From contig NZ_CAJXTC010000011.1 of assembly GCF_913060805.1 (NCBI RefSeq), positions 62,001 through 126,000 on the forward strand: a stretch of DNA of 64,000 nt. The letters run 5' to 3'. The notes under the pieces are model-generated. The model did no database searches, was not told the origin of the DNA, and saw only the letters and a program-made list of their open reading frames with translations. The first letter of the stretch is position 1, and every line of letters starts with the position of its first letter. The position numbers were made by a program, and so were the translations under genes. Positions 34,303 to 41,719 of this stretch are shown in pieces. This stretch comes from an uncultured Draconibacterium sp. GTDB taxonomy: Bacteria > Bacteroidota > Bacteroidia > Bacteroidales > Prolixibacteraceae.

Positions 34303-34869
34303 ATGAAAGGAAAATTAATCATATTTTCAGCTCCATCGGGGGCCGGAAAAACTACCATCGTAAAACATTTATTACAGCAAGGTTTCGACCTAGAATTTTC
34401 AATTTCGGCCACCAGCAGAGAACCGCGTCACACCGAAACGCACGGTAAAGATTATTACTTTTTATCGGGTGAAGAGTTTCTGGCAAAAGTGGAAAACGAC
34501 GAGTTTCTGGAGTGGGAAGAAGTGTACAAAGGAACAAGTTACGGAACGCTGAAAAGTGAAGTGGAACGCATTCGCGAGCAAGGCAAAAACGTGGTCTTTG
34601 ATGTTGATGTTGTTGGCGGCCTGAATATTAAAAAATACTACGGCGATGAGGCCTTGGCTGTTTTTGTGCAGCCACCTTCGGTGGAAGAGTTGCGTAACCG
34701 CCTGGTTGGACGATCGACCGACAGCGAAGAAAAGATTGCCATGCGCGTTGCCAAAGCAGAGCACGAATTAAGCTTTGCCCCGCATTTTGATGTGGTGATC
34801 ATAAATGACAAGCTGGAAGAGGCTTTTGTGGAGGCTGAAAAGATTATCACCGAATTTCTGAAAAAGTAA
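34303..34869 (+). CDS. gmk: guanylate kinase
   Basis: This 188-residue enzyme has the P-loop IIFSAPSGAGKTTIV (about 5-19) and the GMP-binding SATSREPRHTETHGKDYYFL typical of guanylate kinase, which phosphorylates GMP to GDP. Length and motif order are normal. It lies between yicC and nadD on the plus strand. Confidence 0.97.
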   Translation: MKGKLIIFSAPSGAGKTTIVKHLLQQGFDLEFSISATSREPRHTETHGKDYYFLSGEEFLAKVENDEFLEWEEVYKGTSYGTLKSEVERIREQGKNVVFDVDVVGGLNIKKYYGDEALAVFVQPPSVEELRNRLVGRSTDSEEKIAMRVAKAEHELSFAPHFDVVIINDKLEEAFVEAEKIITEFLKK

Positions 34870-34877
34870 ATTGGTGA

Positions 34878-34964
34878 TTGTCATTCCGAACGCAGAGAGG
34901 AATCTGTAACTTCGAAGCTTCGATCAAAAGATTTCTCGTTCGCTCCTCTCTCTCGAAATGACAA
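34878..34964. repeat. dispersed inverted-repeat (REP-like) element, type 1
   Basis: TTGTCATTCCGA and TCGAAATGACAA match at 11 of 12 positions as reverse complements. A central TCGAAGCTTCGA is a perfect 12-bp palindrome, and GAGGAATCT/AGATTTCTC pairs inside. It is closely related to 11208-11300 and lies between gmk and nadD. Confidence 0.75.
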
Positions 34965-35000
34965 TTAAATTCGTAATTTGGTAGTTCAAATTGATTTCGT

Positions 35001-35624
35001 ATGAGTAACATCGTTACCGACATACTCGCACCCAAAACCAATCTGCAGCTAAAAGTTGGGCTTTACTTTGGTAGTTACAATCCCATTCATATCGGGCATT
35101 TGGCCATTGCCAATTATATGGTTGAATATACCGATATCGACCAGCTTTGGTTTGTGGTGTCGCCGCAAAATCCGCTAAAAAAGAAAAACAATTTATTGGA
35201 CGATTACCAACGTTTGGAACTGGTACATCGGGCTGTTGATGGCGACGATCGCTTTCGGGCATCAAATATCGAATTCAGTTTGCCAAAACCCAGTTACACG
35301 GTTGATACGCTGGCTTATTTGAAAGATCAACATCCGAATTATCATTTTAAAATTCTGATGGGATCGGATAATCTGGAGAACTTTCATAAGTGGAAAAACT
35401 ACGAAACGATTCTTGAGGATTACGGAATAATTGTTTATCCGCGCCCTGGTTTCGATCCCGAAAAAGTTCAGGTGGAGAAAAACATTACAATTGCCAAAGA
35501 TGCTCCGCTGATGGAAATATCATCGTCGTTTATCCGCAAAGCGCTAAAAGAGGGAAAAGATGTGCGTCATTTTCTTCCGCAAAAAAGCTGGGAATATCTC
35601 GAGGAAATGAATTTCTACCGATAA
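35001..35624 (+). CDS. nadD: nicotinate-nucleotide adenylyltransferase
   Basis: The 207-residue protein has the nucleotidyltransferase motif GSYNPIHIGH near residues 24-33 and the C-terminal ISSSFIRKAL, as in NadD. It adenylates nicotinate mononucleotide in NAD synthesis. A start further downstream, at the codons just before LKVGLYFG, is possible because residues 1-18 fall outside the conserved domain. It ends against the convergent LuxR-type gene with no gap. Confidence 0.94.
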   Translation: MSNIVTDILAPKTNLQLKVGLYFGSYNPIHIGHLAIANYMVEYTDIDQLWFVVSPQNPLKKKNNLLDDYQRLELVHRAVDGDDRFRASNIEFSLPKPSYTVDTLAYLKDQHPNYHFKILMGSDNLENFHKWKNYETILEDYGIIVYPRPGFDPEKVQVEKNITIAKDAPLMEISSSFIRKALKEGKDVRHFLPQKSWEYLEEMNFYR

Positions 35625-36398
35625 CTAAATCACCCCTTCGCGAACGCAACGCGCAATCAACTCAGTAGTGTTGTTGCAATCGGTTTTTTTTAGGATATTT
35701 TTTTTGTGGGTATTTATCGTGTGCGGCGAAATATTTAAAACTTCAGCTATTTCGGCAAATGTTTTTCCTTCGGCAATATTGGCTAGTATTTCTTTCTCTC
35801 GCGCAGTAAAAAGTGTATGATAGTTAAGTTCCTCCGGATGAAAATCATCGTCGGTAGATAGGGAGTAGTAGGATGGAAGACCATCGCCAATAAACGAAAT
35901 TTTATGATCCACAGCCATATTCAGGTAAGTCACATCGGTATGAATTCCCAAAACTTGTTGCACTTTACCATCTTCCGAAACAGTAAGTGTTTTCGATTGC
36001 TGCAGAATGGTTTTATAATTTCCGTTGGCGTGTCGCAGCCGCAACAAATACACCACTTTATATTTTAAAATATCTTCTGTTGCCAGGTGATTTAGAATGA
36101 AATCAACCGCTTTAGCTTCTTTTCTATGCATTTGTTTCAGGTCTTCAGGATGCACTAACTCAAACAGTGTGTCAAGACTCCATTCTTTGGTGCTTAACCC
36201 TAAAACGTCTTCAATGCGCGGATCGACATACTCCATTTCGAGCGTATCGAAGTTCATGATGTAGTAATAGAAACTTCCGGCCGAAAACAAATTGGCCACT
36301 TGTTCAACGATGTTCAGGTATAACTCCGATTTTACCGGGCGCCCAACTTTGTTAGGTTCCCAGGCTTTTTTTATTTTGTTTATACTCTTTTCGTCCAT
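35625..36398 (-). CDS. PAS-LuxR transcription regulator, paralogue 1
   Basis: This 257-residue protein has an N-terminal PAS-like domain (about 30-165, with MEYVDPRIEDVLGL and LVHPEDLKQMH) and a C-terminal LuxR-type helix-turn-helix (about 192-257: LFTAREKEILANIAEG and ISPHTINTHKKNIL). It lacks a receiver domain, so ligand or redox sensing by the PAS domain is likely. It is the first of three tandem paralogues, 248 bp from the other two, with its own palindrome upstream (36444-36465). Confidence 0.9.
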   Translation of the reverse strand: MDEKSINKIKKAWEPNKVGRPVKSELYLNIVEQVANLFSAGSFYYYIMNFDTLEMEYVDPRIEDVLGLSTKEWSLDTLFELVHPEDLKQMHRKEAKAVDFILNHLATEDILKYKVVYLLRLRHANGNYKTILQQSKTLTVSEDGKVQQVLGIHTDVTYLNMAVDHKISFIGDGLPSYYSLSTDDDFHPEELNYHTLFTAREKEILANIAEGKTFAEIAEVLNISPHTINTHKKNILKKTDCNNTTELIARCVREGVI

Positions 36399-36443
36399 AC
36401 CAGAAACAAGTTCTCAAAAATTTCCAAACTACAATGTACGGAA

Positions 36444-36465
36444 AAATACCCAATATTAGGTATTT
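36444..36465. promoter_or_regulatory. AAATAC-N10-GTATTT palindrome upstream of paralogue 1
   Basis: AAATACC and GGTATTT face each other around CAATATTA in a 22-bp dyad, 46 bp upstream of the ATG at 36398. The same outer arms and identical spacing occur at 38266-38287. A TAGTTTGG between it and the ATG, one base off the -7 consensus, puts the palindrome in a promoter-proximal operator position. Confidence 0.6.
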
Positions 36466-36556
36466 ACTTTTTGGCTTTCCTGCTATAACTTGCAGGAGCT
36501 TTAAAAAAAAGCAAAAAACAAGAACTTAAGACGTTCTCCGGTCACACGAAATTTAT

Positions 36557-36587
36557 AAAAGCAGGATTCCAGGCTCCTGCTTTTTTT
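36557..36587. terminator. intrinsic terminator between LuxR paralogues 1 and 2
   Basis: AAAAGCAGG and CCTGCTTTT form a perfect 9-bp stem with a ten-base loop. On the plus strand it is followed by a run of seven T residues; on the minus strand by TTTTATAAATTT. It lies 60 nt past the stop of paralogue 2 (36647). The better T-tract faces the plus strand, where no gene is annotated. Confidence 0.75.
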
Positions 36588-36646
36588 ATGGCGCTCCTCC
36601 AGCAATTTCATAAAACTATTGACGAAAGAACACCCGTAAATACCTT

Positions 36647-37420
36647 TCAAATAATTCCGTTTCTAATACATTTGGCTATTAACTCGTTGAAGTTATGGCA
36701 TTTTGATTTGCGCAAAATATTTTTTTTATGTGTGGCGATAGTATGGGGAGAAAGAAACAGTTTTTCCGCAATTTCGTTTGTGCTTTCACCAAACTCAACG
36801 CATTTTATAATTTCAAGTTCCCGCTCCGAAAAGTGATTCGCGAAATTTTTGTCGCATAACAATTGCCTTTTGTCGGTGTTTAATGAAAACCACGATCGAT
36901 CATTCCTGTTGATAAGTGATATTTTATGATCGACTGTTGCATTCAGATAACTGACATTGGTATGTACAAAAAGCGTTTCAAGAATCTTCCCATTTTCATC
37001 GACGCGTGTAGGCCGGGCTTGATGTAAAATGGTGATGTAATTACCGCGGGCATGTTTTAATCGGATTAGAAAGGCCACTTTATAGGACGAAATTGCTGAT
37101 GCTGAAACTTCTTTTTGTAAAAAGGAAAGCGACATTTGTTCTTTGTTTTCCAGTCGTTCCAGGTCTTCGGGGTGTAGAATGTTTAAAAATTGGGTAGGAG
37201 TAAAATCCTTCTGTTCGTATCCCAAAACACGTTGAATCGAATTGCTAATAAAATGAAAGTTGGGTTGATTGTAAATTTGGGTGAAATAATAAAAAGTTCC
37301 GGCAGCAAACGGATGTGCAATGGAGTCGATTATTTTGTTAACTCTCGACTTCTTACTGATGTACTGAAAAACATTTTCATGTTCAAAATGCTTCCTGTTC
37401 TGTATTACCGGCTTAGTCAT
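36647..37420 (-). CDS. PAS-LuxR transcription regulator, paralogue 2
   Basis: This 257-residue protein has the same architecture as its neighbours: PAS-like domain (about 30-165, here FHFISNSIQRVLGY and ILHPEDLERLE) and a C-terminal helix-turn-helix (FSERELEIIKCVEFG, LSPHTIATHKKNIL). It is the most diverged of the three. It starts 10 bp after the stop of paralogue 3, so the two are cotranscribed; no separate palindrome lies before it. Confidence 0.9.
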   Translation of the reverse strand: MTKPVIQNRKHFEHENVFQYISKKSRVNKIIDSIAHPFAAGTFYYFTQIYNQPNFHFISNSIQRVLGYEQKDFTPTQFLNILHPEDLERLENKEQMSLSFLQKEVSASAISSYKVAFLIRLKHARGNYITILHQARPTRVDENGKILETLFVHTNVSYLNATVDHKISLINRNDRSWFSLNTDKRQLLCDKNFANHFSERELEIIKCVEFGESTNEIAEKLFLSPHTIATHKKNILRKSKCHNFNELIAKCIRNGII

Positions 37421-37430
37421 TTTCCATAAA

Positions 37431-38207
37431 TTAGATTATTCCGGCACGAATACATTTGGCAATTAGCTCTGTTATTGTTGCGGAATGTGATTTGTTTAAA
37501 ATGTTTCGTTTGTGCGTGTTAATGGTATGAGGTGAAACGCCAAGGGATTCAGCCAGTTGTTTGTAGTTTTTCCCTTCGGCCAGTTCTTTCAGAATCTGTT
37601 TTTCTTTTGGCGTGAACAGGAGACCAAAACTATCTTGTAATAATTCCATCGAAATATCGGGAATTACAGAATAGTAAGATGGCCGGGTATTACTAATGAA
37701 TGATATTTTATGATCGAAAGGAATAGGCAAATGACTAATGTCGGTATGAACACCAATCACCTGTTGCACCTTCCCGTCGATGGAAACATTAACCGTTTGC
37801 GCCTGATGTAAAATTGTTTTATACAATCCGCTGGTGTGTTTTAAACGCATTAAATAAACAACTTTATAAAGGGGTAATTCCTCAACCGATATCTTATTGA
37901 ATAGAAAATCTACTGCTTCCTGTTCTTTTGTGTGCATAACTGCCAGATCCTCGGGGTGCATACTACTGAAAAGTGTATCAAGCGAAAATTCGTTAGCCTC
38001 AATTCCCAGAACGTTTTTTATCGATGGGTCAACATATTCCATCTCCAGCGTTTCAAAATTCAATAGATAATAATAGAAAGTTCCTGCAGCAAATGTCGAT
38101 GAAATTTGCTCAACAATTTCAAGTGCCATTTTCTTCTTCGAAGGCTGTTGAATTGTATTTCCTTCCTCCCAAACACTTAAAATATTAGCTACATGTTCGT
38201 TTTGCAT
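37431..38207 (-). CDS. PAS-LuxR transcription regulator, paralogue 3
   Basis: This 258-residue protein resembles paralogue 1 most closely: YYYLLNFETLEMEYVDPSIK versus YYYIMNFDTLEMEYVDPRIE, and LHQAQTVNVSIDGKVQQVIG versus LQQSKTLTVSEDGKVQQVLG. The helix-turn-helix contains LGVSPHTINTHKRNIL. A conserved DHKISFI segment joins PAS and DNA-binding parts in all three. It is transcribed away from the large S74 protein gene, and a palindrome lies in the shared promoter region. Confidence 0.9.
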   Translation of the reverse strand: MQNEHVANILSVWEEGNTIQQPSKKKMALEIVEQISSTFAAGTFYYYLLNFETLEMEYVDPSIKNVLGIEANEFSLDTLFSSMHPEDLAVMHTKEQEAVDFLFNKISVEELPLYKVVYLMRLKHTSGLYKTILHQAQTVNVSIDGKVQQVIGVHTDISHLPIPFDHKISFISNTRPSYYSVIPDISMELLQDSFGLLFTPKEKQILKELAEGKNYKQLAESLGVSPHTINTHKRNILNKSHSATITELIAKCIRAGII

Positions 38208-38265
38208 AAGGTAGGTGTAGTTTGATGAAACTGTAATTTAAACAACAGTAATTTAGAATGGTTCA

Positions 38266-38287
38266 AAATACACCAAATTGAGTATTT
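38266..38287. promoter_or_regulatory. AAATAC-N10-GTATTT palindrome in the divergent promoter region
   Basis: AAATAC and GTATTT flank ACCAAATTGA, giving the same 22-bp layout as 36444-36465. It is 59 bp upstream of paralogue 3 and 70 bp upstream of the S74 protein gene at 38357, so one regulator could control both. Confidence 0.6.
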
Positions 38288-38356
38288 CGCTGATAACTTG
38301 TGCTTTGTAACTTGAAAGGGATAAAAGATAAGGTTTAATCTGAATTTACTAATGTT

Positions 38357-41300
38357 ATGAAAAAACATCTACTCTTCACTTTTTTTCTGATGGTGTCGGT
38401 ATGGGCATTTGGACAGAAACTCCCTTTCCAGGGAAAAATAATAGAATCGGGGTTTCCGGTAAACGACACCCGCACTTTTGTTTTTGAAATTGCGTCGGTT
38501 GGCTGGAGCGAATCACATGCCGACGTGACAATTACTGATGGTTTGTACTTTGTAGTATTGGGTAGTATAAATCCGCTGCCCGACAGTTTGTTTTACGGTG
38601 TAACCGAACAAAGTATGGCCATTTCAGTCGGCGGAGTTGCTTTATCGCCGGTTACATTGTTTAAACCACTCTCGGCGCCTTTTGAAGGAGGAGAGCTGGT
38701 GGTGCATAACGATGAAGGAACGGTAGTTGGTGAAATGAAAGCACTCTCTTTAGGTGACAACAAAAATGGCGAAGTTAATGTATACGGAACTAATGGATCC
38801 AAGAATATTACTTTGGGGGCCATTTCGCATTGGCAAACACCCGGTAATGATTTTGGATGGATGTACCTATCTAATGACGAAGGAGAGGGGAAGGTTACTC
38901 TTGGAGTTACTCCATATCATGGAGTGCATGGAAGTGGGGAGTTCACATTAAGAGGCGAAACTGATGGGGTTCTTGCTGCCGGTTACAACAGTTATAATAA
39001 TGTTTCCAATTACCCGTTTCTGAATTTTCAAACTAAAATGGGGATTGAAAACATTCACGCATCAATAAAGGTCTCAGTTCAGGATACAGTAGAATATGGT
39101 GAATTGAGTTTGACTTCAAGCAATAATGAAGAAATGTATTTAAGTCCAAACAAACTTACTACAAAAAAGAACGGAACCGAGTTAGTTTCATTGAGTACGC
39201 AAGACTGGGGAGGTCAGGGAGAATCCGGTTTCATCGGCGTGAATGGCCCCAGCGGAATGCCAAACATCGAAATGACATCGAAAAGTTGGGAAAATGCTGA
39301 ATTGCCCTGGTTAAAAATGGTTGGAACGAGCTGGAATGATATTGTTCAGATTTCAGCTTCAAACGACTCTACTGAATCCGGCTACATGAACCTTTTTTCT
39401 GTAGATAACAAGGAAGCAAGTTTTTATGCAAGTGGAATCCGCTTCAATACAACCGGAGATAACGGAAGTGAACTGGTGTCTGTTAATATTGAAAACCGTG
39501 ACGATAGCGGTTATGCGGGATATTTTAACCTAAACGGGCCTAATTCCGGGAATATTGGAATGGGAAGCCGGCATTGGGAAGGGAAAGCCGATTTACCCTT
39601 AATAAATCTTTATGGTGAGAATTACTTCCATGGTATGGAAATATCAATTGTTCCTGATGGAAACGGAGATCAATACGGTTTCATAAATCTTTTGTCTGAA
39701 AATGGTAAATCACTTCATCTATATCCGGAAGGATTAGGTATTGAAGGTGTTGGGATGAATACCCAGAATAATGGAGCTGATAATTTTGGCTATTTATTCA
39801 CTCGTGGGCCAAATACAACCAATTTTGAAACCGGAGGCGATTGGAACAACCCGGATCGGGCCTATTTGAATTTAAACGGGGCCACTGATGAGAACCGATT
39901 TCATGTGGGTGTTTATGAAGATGGCCAACAAAATGAATTTGGGTCAGTTGATATCTCTGGCAGTAATCAGCAATTAACTTCAATTCAACCCAATATAATT
40001 AGTTTGAATCGCACTGGTGATAATTGGCGTGAGTTTGCAAATATGAATATGTGGGCAAATCCCGATACGGGAACCGGAATGCACGGAACAATCACATTAA
40101 ATGGCCCGGAATCTTTAAATTTTCGTATTCGAAGCAGAGATTGGGAAAACGCCAATCTTCCGCAACTGGCTCTTTATGGTGAAAATGATTTCGAAGCCAT
40201 GGAACTTTCTGTACTTCCGGATGGAAATGGAGATCAGTATGGTTTCATAAACCTTATATCTGAAAATGGCAAATCACTTCATTTAAGCCCTGAAGGTTTT
40301 GGAATAGATAAAGTTAGCTTGAACACCGTTAACGAAAATGGTGGCTCAAGTGGTCAAATATTTTTACACGGCACTAATTCTCCAAATATTCAAATAGGAG
40401 GTCAACCGTGGCATAATAATGATCTGGGATTTTTTACTGTCTTTACGGATAAACCGGATGGAAATGGATGGTATTACGGGGCGGCAAATATTTCAGCAAG
40501 TACTGACGGAACTGATTCCTGGGGATCAATGAGTTTGAATAATAATGATATGCAAAGAATTACTCTTGATGGGCAATCCGGAAGTATTCATGGAATTGCT
40601 CAGGATGGGAGACGTGCTATTTTGGCTCCTGATGAAATTTTAGTGACAAGAGCTGACTGGTCGGCAGTTGCTTCATTAAGAAACGCAGGAGATTATGGTG
40701 AAATGCAACTAAATGGTCCTAATTCAAATAATGTTATAATTGGTGGTCAGGGTAATCCCGACCGACCATATTTTTATATGCGTGGTGAAAATGATTTTCA
40801 TGCTGTTGAAGTCAGTGTTATTGATGACGGTGCAGGGAACCAGCTTGGTTCACTTAACTTGATGTCGGGAGATGGAACACGTGCCAGTTATGATCCTACG
40901 GGCCTTTGGATGGATAAGGCAAGAATAGATAATGGTGCTTATGGATACATGGAACTTTCGGGGCCTAATACATCGAACCTACAACTTGGAGCAAGAGGAG
41001 ATAACGCGGATTTGCCAAGAATAGATATGACAGGAACAGATCCGAATTACTCGATTGTTTCAATTTCTGCCAACCCCGGAGATGAGTCTGGTTACGTTTA
41101 TGTGGCGGGAAATAACGAAAGCTATTGGACGAACTATGCAGCGGATGGAATTCATAGTTCAGAACCTTTGCAAATCCATAATAGTGCTGTCATATATGGA
41201 GTTCTCACGATAAACGGCGACACACTTTATGCCGGTGTTTCCGACCGAAGATATAAAAAGAACATCCAGTCACTCGGAAATGATATTTTGGGAAAAGTGG

Positions 41301-41686
41301 AACAGGTACGAGGCGTTTCTTACGATTGGCGCAAAGATGAATTCCCTGAAAAGCATTTTACCACTGCGAAACAAATTGGTGTAATTGCACAAGAATTGGA
41401 AGCACAGTTTCCGGAGTTGGTAAAAACAAATGCCGAAGGATATAAATCGGTTAATTACGACGGTTTGTCTGCAGTTCTTATTGAGGCGGTAAAAGAATTA
41501 AATGCGAAAGTAGAAAGGCTGGAGTCAGAAAACTCTCAACTAAAAGCAGAGCTTTCAGCATCGGCGGCCAATGCCACGGAGATTGAAACCTTGAAAGCAC
41601 AAATGAAAACCGTGCTTAAAGCTGTTCAGGAGGCTTCGGTTTTGCCTGTCGACGAAGAATTAACTTCAACATCCGGTTTAAAATAA
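38357..41686 (+). CDS. large secreted repeat protein with C-terminal S74 intramolecular chaperone domain
   Basis: The 1109-residue protein has a signal peptide (cut after WAFGQ, residue 20), many degenerate repeats of a glycine/asparagine-rich unit (LNGPNS..., then DLPLINLYGEN..., then DGNGDQYGFINL), and a C-terminal S74 peptidase/chaperone domain (about 962-1060) beginning with the conserved Ser962-Asp963 of SDRRYKKNI. A coiled coil (ELNAKVERLESENSQLKAEL) follows. S74 domains, known from phage tail spikes, trimerise a beta-helical stalk and then cut themselves off at the Ser-Asp site. I infer a trimeric surface fibre. No T9SS sorting domain is seen. Confidence 0.88.
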   Translation: MKKHLLFTFFLMVSVWAFGQKLPFQGKIIESGFPVNDTRTFVFEIASVGWSESHADVTITDGLYFVVLGSINPLPDSLFYGVTEQSMAISVGGVALSPVTLFKPLSAPFEGGELVVHNDEGTVVGEMKALSLGDNKNGEVNVYGTNGSKNITLGAISHWQTPGNDFGWMYLSNDEGEGKVTLGVTPYHGVHGSGEFTLRGETDGVLAAGYNSYNNVSNYPFLNFQTKMGIENIHASIKVSVQDTVEYGELSLTSSNNEEMYLSPNKLTTKKNGTELVSLSTQDWGGQGESGFIGVNGPSGMPNIEMTSKSWENAELPWLKMVGTSWNDIVQISASNDSTESGYMNLFSVDNKEASFYASGIRFNTTGDNGSELVSVNIENRDDSGYAGYFNLNGPNSGNIGMGSRHWEGKADLPLINLYGENYFHGMEISIVPDGNGDQYGFINLLSENGKSLHLYPEGLGIEGVGMNTQNNGADNFGYLFTRGPNTTNFETGGDWNNPDRAYLNLNGATDENRFHVGVYEDGQQNEFGSVDISGSNQQLTSIQPNIISLNRTGDNWREFANMNMWANPDTGTGMHGTITLNGPESLNFRIRSRDWENANLPQLALYGENDFEAMELSVLPDGNGDQYGFINLISENGKSLHLSPEGFGIDKVSLNTVNENGGSSGQIFLHGTNSPNIQIGGQPWHNNDLGFFTVFTDKPDGNGWYYGAANISASTDGTDSWGSMSLNNNDMQRITLDGQSGSIHGIAQDGRRAILAPDEILVTRADWSAVASLRNAGDYGEMQLNGPNSNNVIIGGQGNPDRPYFYMRGENDFHAVEVSVIDDGAGNQLGSLNLMSGDGTRASYDPTGLWMDKARIDNGAYGYMELSGPNTSNLQLGARGDNADLPRIDMTGTDPNYSIVSISANPGDESGYVYVAGNNESYWTNYAADGIHSSEPLQIHNSAVIYGVLTINGDTLYAGVSDRRYKKNIQSLGNDILGKVEQVRGVSYDWRKDEFPEKHFTTAKQIGVIAQELEAQFPELVKTNAEGYKSVNYDGLSAVLIEAVKELNAKVERLESENSQLKAELSASAANATEIETLKAQMKTVLKAVQEASVLPVDEELTSTSGLK
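39608..39745 (+). repeat. internal repeat unit of the S74 protein, copy 1
   Basis: This segment encodes the LYGEN...MEIS...DGNGDQYGFINLLSENGK unit. Its DNA matches 40172-40309 at most positions, including a nearly continuous stretch from GGAGATCA to AAATCACTTCAT, so the duplication is recent. Confidence 0.7.
40172..40309 (+). repeat. internal repeat unit of the S74 protein, copy 2
   Basis: Encodes LYGENDFEAMELSVLPDGNG and onward, the counterpart of 39608-39745. A third, more diverged unit (MRGENDFHAVEVSVIDDGAG) lies near 40775-40900. Confidence 0.7.
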
Positions 41687-41719
41687 GCACTCATGGTTTT
41701 ACAAGAACTACATAAAATC

